A stretch of 64,000 bases of DNA from Tubiluchus corallicola (taxonomy: Eukaryota; Priapulida; Priapulimorpha; Priapulimorphida; Tubiluchidae). The translations under genes were made by a program, and so were the position numbers. The stretch's first letter is position 1. The number at the start of each line of letters is the position of its first letter. Below the pieces are notes generated by a model. The model was not told the origin of the DNA. It worked only from the letters and a program-made list of their open reading frames with translations, and did not search any database. The DNA is taken from NCBI GenBank assembly GCA_030141605.1, contig JAQGDQ010000003.1:2063501-2127500 (forward strand). Reading direction: 5' to 3'. Below, piece after piece: positions 13,012 to 25,800 of the stretch.

Positions 13012-15300
13012 TCACCACAGATCATCTACATCAATGCCAAGGCATTGCATTTGCATAGCAACTAGATCAGCAGCATAGCTGTCCCCACCACCCAAAATGC
13101 TGTAGATGTCAAAGTGATCAAGCATCTGATGAAAATTGTTCCCATCAATGTGACTATAGTCATCACCATAATCCAACATATCACTGTCGCTGTCTGAGTC
13201 AGATAAACCACCACCCAGCACGTGACGGAGCATGACCCCAGCAATAAGACTTTCCATTTCATCTTCGTCTTTATTTGATATGTACAGGTCTCGACGGCGA
13301 CGGTGTAGCCTCTCCTGCATCCCAAAGTTTGGCGACTGCTCATCTAGGCACAAATACTTGAGCTTAGGTGCAACAGCCTTGTCAAACAGCGGCTCAAAAC
13401 AGTCTTGTAACGATCCAGGAATCTTGTCATTACCAGATATCTACATATAAACAATAGTCACAAATTCATAAGCAAATTTATCCATTAATATGTTTGCAGT
13501 ACGTAAATGCAGTAAACAAAGAATAATTTTGTCAACAGAAACTAGTAGAATTCCACTGAGATCATAACCACTGACTAGGGGTGAGCATTGAACGTTCGAA
13601 TTCGATTCGAAAGAGTTTTTTTTTAATTCGAATTCGATGCAAACCTAGATTCAAATAATTCAGCACTTCAACCACCTACGTTCTTTTGTCATTAAAACAT
13701 TTTAAACATTAAGCAACTAGCAGAATTTTTGTCATTAAAACATTTTAAACATCATGCAATCAATTAGCACAATTTAGTAGCCATTTCTGCGTGCAATTTT
13801 TAAACTAATTATTAGTGGTTTTATTGCAGAACAAAATCGAGTAATAGGGAGCATGCATGACCTTTGTAAAACTGCTTTTTACCGAGGGATCGAAAACTTG
13901 TTCGAAAATCACTCAAACTCAATTCGAATTCGAAATACTGAAATTTGGTTTGATTCGAATTCAAGTCACAAATTTGATTCAGTTCGAATTAGATTGCTGG
14001 TAGAGAATGTTCATCCCTACCACTGACCCCAGCATATGTCAGTAGTAACCCCTGCAATATTGGAATATACATGGCTTTTTACTTTTTAAAATGCACTACG
14101 GCACACTGGACAAGGACGTGTTGTGGATAGAACACAGGCAAACATACTTTCGCTACCTATGATTTCACTACATATACATAAGTAAATTGCTCAAGAACAA
14201 TCAACAGTATTGACAAATACAACCATCTCATAGTTTACAAACCTACCAAATATAAAATGTTCTTTGTTTATTTTGAATTGACAACAATTTGTTGCACAAA
14301 CATATGAAAATAGTAATGGATCTAAGCTTTACACCATTCCAAACAAAGGCTAGAAAATATCATCTGTACACGACAAGTTAGGCACATTTCTACTTGGAAT
14401 AAAGTCATATTTGTACACTTTCTCTTCCTAACTGATTCATCAATAATAACTGACCTCCAGCGCTTCTATATGTTTACATGTGTTCACTACAGCTTTGAAT
14501 GCTGCATCTGTTAGTTTTGTACAAGATGTTAATCTTAGATATCTTAGGTTGGGAGCCTTGGAGATTAATTCAATAATTACATCATCAGTCAGCCCACTGC
14601 CATCACCTGAAATAATTTAAAAATGTACATAAATACTGTTTTACGTTAAATTTAATGATAAATTTAAATAAGTCAGATAGATATAAAAATAACTGCATTA
14701 AACCCAACATCACTGAAGTCAAATGAAATACCTGTATCAGAACTACCTAGTTCCAGCACTTCCAAATCAGGGCATTTTTCTATTATTGTTCTTATATGAT
14801 CATCTTTTACCCCAAAGTCACTGCAATTATTTAAATAGAACACTATTAACCATAAATTATGCAGCCATAGCAACAATACTACAAAGTATGTAATGGCCAC
14901 AATACTGTCTTAAAATTTATTAATAGGGACACGTTATTAACTTTGCAGCCAAATTTACCAAAAAATAAGCAAATTTAGCATAAATCCAGCATTTTACAAC
15001 TAAAGCACGAAATTTATCAGTGAAAGAGCATGTTTAATAAATTAAAATTAAGCAAGAACTCAATTGACTTGCAACATAGCTTTAATCATTAAATCTTTTG
15101 CACTTAAACGTGTCATAAAATGGTCACGTAGACTAGCAAAATTGTACTCACCAACCAAAATACACTCGCTTTGGAGCAGAAGCTAGAGTAACAGTTTTGG
15201 TGAAGTTAGAAAACTCAGACTGCTTCATAAATGACATTGTGGGCCTCACAAGTGCAAATTTCATCATGAACTGATCAGGGTATTCTAAAAATGAAAACAT
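13012..15300 (-). CDS. Leucine-rich-repeat (RNI/AMN1-like) protein with acidic C-terminal tail
   Basis: Four exons in matching phase: 15300-15152, 14820-14732, 14606-14455 and 13440-13012, giving 272 residues from the Met at 15300. Cysteine-containing LRRs of the ribonuclease-inhibitor/F-box-LRR type are visible: VKDDHIRTIIEKCPDLEVLE, LTDDVIIELISKAPNLRYLR, LTDAAFKAVVNTCKHIEALE and APKLKYLCLDEQ. The tail has a Ser-Asp run (SDSDSDSD), many acidic residues and ends DVDDLW. No F-box was found, but an upstream exon may be missing because a splice acceptor (15286-15285) lies just inside the Met start. Such LRRs usually bind protein partners, often as ubiquitin-ligase substrate adaptors; that role is inference. 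It could be the 3' part of the CCCH-finger gene upstream, but the reading phases at the visible ends (0 versus 1) do not join directly. Confidence 0.72.
13576..14019. mobile_element. hAT-type MITE in an LRR-gene intron, perfect 8-bp target duplication
   Basis: A 444-bp element flanked by CCACTGAC on both sides (13568-13575 and 14020-14027). The ends are TAGGGGTGAGCATTGAACGT and, reverse-complemented on the right, TAGGGATGAACATTCTC. Many ATTCGAATTCGA motifs cluster near both ends and form secondary inverted repeats. An internal direct duplication of TTTGTCATTAAAACATTTTA occurs near 13683 and 13728. There is no coding capacity. The 8-bp duplication and TAGGG ends fit hAT elements. Confidence 0.85.
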
Positions 15301-15517
15301 ATTATTTCTGAAAATGTGTCTGTCTCCAATTACAATTGCCAAAATGCTCCTAATAATTAAATATTAACGTAGAATCAGAAACTAACATGGTGGCCCAACA
15401 ATGCAATTAGCAATGACATCACCTTTGGGTACAATTTCCATATAGTTCTCGCGGCAAAAGCTTTGAGAAGTGAAGAATTACAATACGTGATTAGAGTCCA
15501 GTCAAACTAGCCCAAAA

Positions 15518-16362
15518 AATGTAAGGTCAAGGTCATTCACAATGGCTGCCGATGCAGCATTAAAGTCAAAATAATTCAACGAGGTGGTATTTAAGATGGT
15601 ATAAATATATTACCAGCTGATATAAACATACATATGGCCTGTCAAAAAATGGTGTTTCAAGGTCATTCAACTTCAAGTTCATTCAAAATGGCCGCCAATG
15701 CACCAATAAAGTCAAAATAACTCAGTTAGTAGACTTCATAAATGTATTAACAGCTGCGATAAATGTGCATATGCTTGCTTACTTACGGTTACGGTTGTCT
15801 GTAACACAGGGCATCCACAAGTAAGTCTATACTCTATAAGCCATCATTTATGTCTTCAGTTTCAGATACATTATCAGTTAGTTCCTCCTTGTTTTGACAA
15901 CTTTACCCGTGACAATTGAAATAAGCTGCCACACAGTACAAACCATGTGCTTGGCAAGAATGTGCAGCAGTAAAGATGTCTTGTACTTGCACTGAACAAC
16001 ATGCGCAGTCAGTCATAACTTGCAAAAATTGCCACTTTCATATTTATAATTCCATTCTTTGAGATCGTAAGTAACACGCGCGGAAAGTTTTTTCCTGATC
16101 AACACCTTGACCTTGAAACACCAATTTTTCTGATAGGCCATACACATGTTTGCATCAGCTAGCAATGCATTTATGCCATCTTAAATACCACCAAGTTGAG
16201 TTATTTTGACTTTAGTGGTACATTGACGGCCATTTTGAATGACCTTGACCTTGAAACACCATTTTTCTGGCAGGTCATGTATGTTTGCATCAGCTGGCAA
16301 TGCATTTATGCCATCTTAAATGCCACCTAGTTGAGTTATTTTGAGACTTTAATGCTGCATTG
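15518..16362. repeat. Foldback element: two long inverted arms, each of about two tandem ~140-bp units
   Basis: The left arm (15518-15778) and right arm (16100-16362) are reverse complements over most of their length, separated by about 320 bases. Each arm has roughly two copies of a unit that includes AAGGTCATTCAAAATGGCCG, TTAAAGTCAAAATAA and GGTATTTAAGATGG; its copies start near 15530 and 15660 on the left and near 16104 and 16242 on the right (opposite orientation). Similarity between units is high but with scattered differences and small deletions. No coding frame and no clear terminal duplication were found. It is probably a Foldback-type or MITE-pair insertion. Confidence 0.7.
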
Positions 16363-16499
16363 AATTCAAAGTCCCATAACCTTTTCCCCAAAATTAATTT
16401 ATGCGGATTTTTAATATGCTGTTCTGGATGACCTTCTGGGTGTTTGTGCAAAAATTCAGTCATACACTTTTTTGTTAGGGTCAAACCTTATTTTGACAG

Positions 16500-18040
16500 A
16501 ACTATTAGTTTGTATCATGACTGGTCTGTGTAGTTCTGCTGGTGGTGCCTTGCCTATTTTTATGCAATACATTCCTAAAAAGTAGACACCGTTACCCATC
16601 TAAATTGGTATGGTAATCACGCAATACTGAAGAAGCGAGAAAATTATGCTTCTGAGTGATGGTTTAATTCTTTAATAATGTAAGACATTTTAGAAAAGCA
16701 ATATTTGCACTTCAGATACTTTGGATAGATTCTGATCTTACTAATGACATAAACAATAAAGCCTATAATGCATGGTACAAAAAACATACTGCGAGTATTA
16801 TGATGTGTTGAGCACGCCAACCCACTCAAACTGCAACATTTGCCACACATCTTGTTTTTACACCCTCTCTTTGGTATATTACCGCATTTCTGGAATTATT
16901 AAAAAAGTGATATTCCAAAAAAAATTCTAAAGTAAAACAGATCCTATACTTATACAAAACTAAAAGTAAACTGCTCATTCACATTCTAGAGTTTCCAAAT
17001 TCAAATGCACCCTCGCATTTTTTTGCCATTTCACAACGATTACAAAATGCTGGACTTGCACTACTGTAAAAAATAACTTTTTCTGCAAGCAGTTTATAAA
17101 CAAGTATAGAAAATTCAGTATGCAGGTAAGTAATACAGACAAAATCGTGTTCAGTTGCCTAAATATTAAAAATAAGGCAGGTGTAAAATTTACTTCTTTA
17201 CAAAAAATAAATAAATAAAAGTTATTTTTTACTGCTCAAATTCACTGCAGGTTCACTTTTAATGAGCAATGCTACACCCACGTGAGTATGACACGAAATA
17301 GCTATAAAAATTGGAAGGGACACTTTAATCTTAAGCACTATTTAGCACACATGTATAAGCAAGTAACAAAAGTGCTACTTACATCATTTTTTAGTATAAT
17401 AGCATGTGCAGAAAGAGAATGGAGTTGCAAAGCAATTAAAACCCAACTGAAATTCTAAAGCTTATCACAAAACCCTGCAGAATGTTTCAGAGAAATTTTT
17501 TTTGTTGAATATAACACACAATGTTCAAAAAGTAAAATATTTATAATCAGCAAATAACACTAAGGCACCTAAAAATTTGGCAGTGCTTTAGAGTGGGCTA
17601 ACACTCTTGTGATAGGAGTTAACTATAAACTCGACTCTAATAATAATTATTGCATCTGAAGGTAGTTCACAAGCATAGGCTGAACTACTTCACTGCATCA
17701 CAAAATATTTCACAGTATTTTGAATGTCAATATATAGTTTTTCTGAAGCAACTGTTGCCAAATTATTGAAAATAAGTGTAGAAAATTACCATATAAACTA
17801 CCACTTTAATCAAAACCAATTAATCGCTTAAATAATTTATTCAAATTACTTTTCATTTTGACAGTTGAAACAACGATGTATAACTTAAAATTTTAAAATG
17901 GGATTGAAAAGTTAGAACACAGCATAGACACAACAAAAAAATAGATTATTTAATTTTGTGAGTACACCAAAATTAAATAACGTTCAATTTGTAAATCATA
18001 TTCAGTTCGCAATGCACACTACCTGCATTGTTAATCTACA
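16500..18040. other. Interval between LRR and CCCH-finger genes, no gene recognised
   Basis: AT-rich sequence without a supported exon. If the two flanking minus-strand gene models belong to one gene, a linking exon of length 3n+1 should be here. I did not find one. If the CCCH gene instead reads through its last visible donor at 18101, an in-frame TAG follows about 65 bases later. Confidence 0.4.
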
Positions 18041-18101
18041 CATGTATGAGTGTATGTACATTGTACATATAAATTAAGGAAGTACATAAATATATATTTA
18101 C

Positions 18102-21100
18102 GCATTTATTAGACTTAGTTCCACCAGAAGCACCTATCTCATCGTCAGATTCTGAGTCAGTCTGCATATCATATTTTTTCATGTCCGGTTCTATGCATGT
18201 AAAATTGCTTAACATTATAACTGAAATACCAATCTTTAATAGATAACAATCAAACTAATACTTAGTAAAGAGCAAAGCCCTTACAGCCATAAAGTTGCAA
18301 AAGCAAAAGAAAATGCTAAAAATGTAAACAAGCAAATGTATTACATAGAGGACTCCTATATCTGGAATAGAAAACGTCATTATGAATTGTGATAAGTGAA
18401 ATACGTATAGGTATTGTGGAAACTGATGGCAATTATATCCATCTCACATATTCTGGTTATTTGTGCCAGAGAAGAAATTTAGCTTAAGCAGTAAGCGGTT
18501 AGATTCTTTTATATTTTACTCTCTATAGCCTTAAACACTATAATGGCTGCAAAATGTTATGCAAGTTACAATATCACTTGTTTAAGCTTATTACCTGCCC
18601 TACTTAAATTTACATAGAAAAATAATTTTAAACTTATGAGTATACGCACTTGTTTTAACATCCATACAATCTCGTAGATATTGTTTCGTGAACTTCCTGT
18701 ATTTACAGCCATCTAGTGCTTTCTGCTTATCCTTGAATTGCATGCAGTCTGCCGCAGCTTCAAGACAGTCCAACATCCAAAAGTGAGCAGTTGCTATTTG
18801 AAAGAATTTCATTCTCAAGTCTTCACTCAATTTCAAGTCATCACAAACTTCTGTAAAAGAAGCAAAAGTTTTACTTATTTTGATGCTAAAGGAACTGTGT
18901 GACATTGACAGATAAAAATTCAGATGAGCTGTTTTAGACCCAGCAGTTAGATGACAAAGTGGATGCCCTGTAAACATAAAGTCCTACGTTCAGTTCTTGG
19001 GTGGGCCACAGTTTTTCAGTGCCTCCTCAATTAGTTAGCCATTAAACCAAATTGTTATAAGTATGACGCCTTCTAGTGCATATTCTGTGCACAATAAAAT
19101 GAATGGACCCAAAATCACCAATCTTTTTAGTTTAAAAAGTCAAAAGTCGTGGTGATAAGGTCAAAACATGCAAATCAACTGTGGCGCTGTGACACAATAT
19201 ACAATGATAGGTCAGTCACAAAACAAAATTATAACTGTAATGACTTCATGTAAGGACATGGGTTTGCACATCGAATGAGTGCCTGCTTGTTACAATGTTT
19301 TTTACAAAAACTTTTAACAACGTTTTATACCAGAAGGTAGTATTGTATCATATCGTACTGCTTTAAAATATATAATGTGTGTATCGTATCGCGTCGTATT
19401 GATAACGTATCGCGAAACTCGCGCGATTTACAAATGACAACAATAGACTAAACCAGCCCTTCAATTTCATTTGGTAAATTAGATGACACAGTTCCAACAC
19501 AGGACTTCTGGCAGATCTAAATTAGAAAATACCAGTCTGTACAATGCCAAATTTATTTACTAGGGCAACACCTGAGATTTTCATGAAACGAAACTGCCCA
19601 TCATTTATCAGATTTTAACAAAAATGAAGCATTTGAATGGGGACCAAAAAACAGAAACCTGAAAATACATAAAGCTCGCTGTTAACTTACTCTTAAGTAA
19701 TGATGCAACTTCCTCCCATTCTACTGTTCCCACACATGTACACTTTACAGTTTTGCAAGAGCAACTTGGGTCATAGCCGTCAGCGTTTTCCGCCAAAAAC
19801 CAGTCATGTATAAAATGTGCTATCTGGGAAAATATAAAACAAAATTGCAGTGATGCAAGCACCCTAAGGTGCCTGGTCTAGTGACAGGTTAGATTAATAA
19901 CACAGCATCAAGAAAGCCCAAGTATATAGAATAAGAAATAATAAGAAAGTAAATTATTATAAGAAGCAAAGTCTTGTAAGTGCATTTCTCAACTTTTGAG
20001 AAAAGGCGAAATGTTTAGTACGGGAGAAAGTTGTTCTAGATTTGTAAACTAGCACAGTTTTTTGGCTTTTGCAGTCATATTAGCTGCTACACAGGACAGG
20101 CATACTAACCAGCCACACAAGTAGCCAGCAAAAATAACACCATTTTTTCCGGCAGTGGCTCCCCTATTCTTAAAAAGATTTCATAGAATTGTATAACCGA
20201 CAACAAATAGATCCCAGAATGTCACAAACAGAAAATAACCAACAGCAGCGAACCACAGCCTTAGCTGTTCTAGTTAGAATCAATAGTTTCACTGCATCGA
20301 CAAGTAGAATTAAGCTATAAAATAAAGTTAAAAAAAGTACACTATTATAGTTTATTGACATTTATAGACTAACCTGTTCCACAGGCAAAACTTTGCCCAT
20401 TCCTATGAAAATCATGTCCATCTTTGGATCTACCGGATCTCCATAACTGCGCATTATTCTGATCAAGTCCATGGCTTTTTCACTGGAACATTCCAATTGC
20501 ATCAGTCCAGCAAGTAACCCACCAATATGTATTTCATTACCTATAGGAAAAACATTATATCACTATATTGTATCACGACTCATCGACGACTGTTATAAAG
20601 TCAGCCAAACTTGGTATAATGTGACATGCTGTAAAATAATGTTAAATGACAAAATACATAGTTTCATAATATTTTGGCAATGCAGGAAAATATTCAAACT
20701 AATAATGTACTTAAAGGGATTTTCGTCATCAAATTTTGTATCCCTTACATGTAATCCTATTGTGCACAAACTTGTATTAGCAGTAACACTGTATAAAACT
20801 TGAAAAATTAAAATGCTGCGATGACAGTTGCGAAGTGCCAATTCATCGATAAGTCATCTGAAACAAATTCAGATAACATTACGAAGAGCTTGAAAATTAA
20901 TCAGAGCATTCGTAGCATCCATTTTACAAGCTAGGTAAAAGTATAAATTACTTTATCTTGTCAGTAGCGTTAAAAATATATATTTTGGTGAGTCAATGAC
21001 ATTTTTTATGCAGCGTGTGGAAGTGTGAAACAGCGATATTTTACCATGGCACGGAAATTTTAAATTAAGAATTTTCTTTTTTAATTACATATGTCTTTCA

Positions 21101-22834
21101 AACAGGTAAGCGTAATGTTAAGTAATATAACTTTGTAAGGAAAAGTTTTTTGAGATGTATTTTAAATTTAATGTTTCTCCCTGTTAATAACTGAAATCAT
21201 TTACCTCTGTCTCTAATCCAAGCACAGACTAATTCATGCAGATCTGTACTCATTTCTTCAGAGTATTTTTTCTCAAGCTCAACAAGAAAGCGAGCCCATT
21301 CAACTGCAGAAGGATTCCAGAGGAAAAACACTTTGTTTAAAACTGTAAACAAACAATAATTAATGATGCAAGGTCTTTACAAATATGTAGTCTAGGAAAC
21401 CAGTGAAAAATTTGGGTTTTTAAAACATCTTAATGCTTTCCATCCCAGTGGCACAACTACGCTTATGTGCCCCTCCCCAGTAAATGATTAAATAGTCCCT
21501 AACTATGTAGCAATAGCACAAAGCTCCCCTAACCAGTAACCTGAATATAGGTGTGGGAGAACATTGGAACCACTCGAGTGGGGATGCATTTTCTTAGTGA
21601 TATTGCAGCAGTTAAGAGCTGTTTAATGAGCATTATCATGTTAAAGTATTAGCATAAGTTAAAGACTCGTTCATTAACAATTTGTATATACTAAACATTT
21701 AAAGATATGATTTGGGTAAGTGATATGTTTTGCTGAAATGAAACATGTACTTTAACTAGGCCCTCTAACAATCTTAAATGCAGCAAAATAGTGTAATGGC
21801 TTTTATCTAAAGCGTTGTTTTCCTATAGCTTTCTTATTAGCGAAACATTATAATTTAACTTTGGTTTATTTTCCTTTTTATAAAAGTTGAAGCACCTTTT
21901 ATAGTTTTATAAGTTTAGGATCCAATTAGAAACAACATTTAAAATTACTTAGTGTTTTTAACATAGCTAACTGTTCACAAACCAAAAGTCATGTTTTGAA
22001 ATTGTTTCAATTAACGTAAAGGTTAACTTGTGGAAGGAAAAATACGAACCCAGACACTGCTAGCTTACACTTTCTCAAGTGAAGTTACTGGTGCACTCTG
22101 ACCGAGTTGCTAAGTATGAACGCTTGGCAGCTTAACTAGATAGACGACAGGTATATGATCACATACATGTCTTTTGGTGCAACTCCTGACTTGCTTCAAA
22201 ATTCTTGATTGTCGCTTTCATTAAACCACCAGCCGAATTCTATGACTTACCCATCAGATCAGCTAATTATTGTCTCAAATTTTGTTACTAATTTCTGTTT
22301 TACAAGGAATTACATAGGCTAAATTAATTGTTATGAAATTGCTGCTTGCTATTTAATTATCATATTAATGTTAAACATATAAATTAGATAACAGTTGCGT
22401 ACAAATTTGATGCACTTGTTAAAATTACCATCTAAATAAATAATTAACTTTAGCACATGTTTAATCTCACTCACCAAAGTCAGATAGACCTGAAGTAACA
22501 GCCAATTGAAACTATTGAGCCTATACGCCTGCGCGGTTGATAGTTGCTACTGAACTTGAAATAATTAATGTAGCAGGCGGTTGCTGTACAAAAACTCAAG
22601 GGCATATACACGTTTAGGTCAGCAGCCAAATTTGATCATTCATTTTCTGTTAAGGTTGTCACTCAGTATACTGTTACCAGCTAAGCTTTAAACAAGCCTG
22701 ATTTAATATTCGTCAAATTGTAACAAGCTAAGCAGTTTTGTAATTTTATCCAGAAAAACTTTCAAGGCAGAAAGGCCTGCTGCAATGCGGGCACTTGCTG
22801 CATAGCAGTTACACCACTGTTTCTACTCCCACCC

Positions 22835-22880
<46 letters not shown>

Positions 22881-25800
22881 TTGCCCATCTCCCCTTTTCC
22901 CCAACCCCGACTCTTGCACCAAACTCCTTCTAACTCACTTTACATATTTTTTCCATTCACTCATTACTAAGATGGTCATGCTGTCAAGTGGTCACAGTAT
23001 GCACACTTGTCAGTGAACTGGGTTCTGGCCTTGCAGCAACCACCAATGTAATAGGCCCTGCAGTTAAGTGCACTTGATATGGTAATATGATACGTAAACA
23101 TTACATTTTTTATATTAAAATACAAATTATGAAATCTATAGTATATTTCAGAAGAACTTACTTGTGCTCCATGACACAATGCCATCAACGTTGCAACAGT
23201 AATCAATCATGTTAAATGCTTCTATCAAGTGTACAAAGCTGCTATAGTGCCAAAAAGTGAGGGTATAAGCTAAAAAAAGGCAAGCAAAGACCTTAAAAGT
23301 AAGAATAAAATCATGTATCAAAAACACATTCTACAATATTATTTCTCCAGTTATTTAATGTCTGACAATCGAATGAGGCTAAGACATCTCTGTCGAATCG
23401 TCGATTCACTGTGAACTATTTAGAATATTACCTTGACAATGAGTTTTAGTCTTGCCATAAAAATCAACATAACAAGTACTTTTAACCATTGAGTACTGTA
23501 TACTCATGCTAATGTATATAAAAAATTAAAAATAGAAACAATTTTTGAATATATCTGTTAAAAATTAATGGAATATGATGATCATGATTCTACTCCTTGC
23601 GCTTACTTGTGTTTTATGCGCCGGTGTTACTCCAGATACTTGTAATTCACAATTTAAGCATCGTTTTTATATTGAATAGTTACTGTGTTAGATGTGTTTG
23701 AACAAGATGATGTTATTTATACAGAAGTGTGTTCTCTAACTCAATTTATCATTGGGATGTTACTTAAATATGATACAGTGTGTTCAAAAGCCAATAATAT
23801 TTTAGTTTACATCATGAAAAACTATAAAAATAGTTCTTGCCTTCCAATTTTTCAAATAATTTTTCAAGAAGCCCATTAAGTTTCTGATCCATCTCATCAA
23901 TAAACTCGTTGGTAGAAACACTATCGCTGTCATCATTTTTAGCATCATTGTTGCCGTGTTTAGCATCATTCTCATTATCTACAAGGTAAAAGAAAGTAAG
24001 GTACGAAAGCTGCATTTCTAAATAACTAAAAAGAAGTAAAATCTTGAACATTTGTTTTCTTATTAAACCCAATAAAAAGTACGTTAGGTTAGACTAATAT
24101 TGAAAAAACCCAAATTAGTCGGTAGATGGGATTTTATTTTTTCTTTATCTTTTTAAATCATAATGAACATCATGTGTGCTAATTATATAATAGAAAAGTA
24201 TAATCAGCAACTAAATAGCCTTTACAGCTACATGCTAACACCTTGTAATGCAATTTCACTTTTCACGAAGATATAACACAGACTAAGCCATACTTAGGTG
24301 TAACCATAGTTTGTTCATTCAACTGAACTTGATTACAAATTTGCTACTTCTGCCAGCATATTATTAAAACGAAATGCATTCGGAAGGGCAGCAATGACAA
24401 CATTAAAGAGACACGTTTTATATATATTTGAATAGGAGCAGCCCATACTAGACGTTTTTGAGGCAATTACATGTCCGATTCTATTAACTGTGAGTCTACA
24501 AATAGCACCCACTGTATTTTAAATTGATTATTAATAGATATAAAATATAGCTTTTAGATGTTAACAATGTAGAAAATGTTTACGGCCAACTTGGAATTCT
24601 AATTTATAATTTAATAGAGTTCTGTATTAATATTTTACAAATAGCTTTTCGAGTGACTGTCAGCACAAATTTCAAAAAATTCAAATGACAATCTCTTATG
24701 CATGTTGTCAAAATAGGAGTTACTAAGTCACACTGGCCGAGATTGTCATTCTTGATATTCTTCCAGAAATTGCAAAATGCAAGCTGTAGTAAATGCAGGT
24801 GCACACAGTTGTTGATCAGTGGCACCTAATTAAACAGATCAGTATTCTTGCCCGCTGCTCAAGTTATTCATATGTTTTCATAATATTTTATGGTAGGCTG
24901 ATAAAAGTTGGGACCCTCGCTCACAATTACATTTTTTTAATCTATGTTTGCTTAAGAGAATTTGAATAACCTAACTATGTGTAAGCAAGTGTTTCATTGC
25001 CTAAATTTCTTTTCAAATTGATTGTTATACAGAGCATCAATTGATCTGCAAACTACAACATTGTACGACTTCAATGAAGCATAGTAGGCTTAGTGGATTC
25101 AGACTTTTTTACCAGATCTAGAAAACTGGATCCATTTGAAAATCTGGTTCAGATCCGGTCCAAACCCTAGTTTAAACGACTAACTAATACATGCTTTGGC
25201 TGTAAAAACAAACTGAACAAAAACTAAAGTCTCATATTTAGTTTGCAACCTTTCCCAAACATTGACGGAAAATTTTAGCATATAATTTTAACATCATTAA
25301 ATCACAATAGTAGAGCTAGCAGCTGTGCCAAAATAGTGGCATCCCAGCAAATAGTGTCAATACTTGTGTAGGAAACAATTTCAAAATAATGAAGCATAAT
25401 GGATTTTTAATGGTTGATGCACTGCTGCCTGTTGAGATTGTAAGTTCTTCTGATTACTATAGCAACATGATGTCACTGTGTAAAACGTAATTCAGCATAC
25501 AGCAAAGTCATCCTGTAAAAATTAGTATTGTCAAAGTTACAACTCAAATTTTCAAGTTGGCTACCAAAATTTGTCCTTGCCAATTTTCTGGTGTTACTTG
25601 CACCCGAAGCAGTTCAGTACCTGGCTTAGACTTCACTTCCTCTTTGATTGCTTCAAACATGCGTATCACTTCAGTTGATACAATAATCGCCTTTCCTCTT
25701 GTATCTTTAGTTTGATTAAATGGATCCTGCATCAACTAAAAAAATATTTGTAATAAGATTTTAATAAGTGTGACTGAGTGAATGAAATTCTAGTGAAAAA

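Noticed and set aside
16290-16484. Minus-strand open frame at the edge of the foldback repeat
   Set aside because: Half of it lies inside the repeat arm, and the rest has no known similarity.
19360-19440. CG-rich short stretch with repeated GTATCG motifs
   Set aside because: Looks like the end of an old transposon, but no matching partner end or target duplication was found.
25090-25170. Short text with CCAGATCTAGAAAACTGGAT and GATCCGGT, possibly a repeat fragment
   Set aside because: Too short and without a matching second end.
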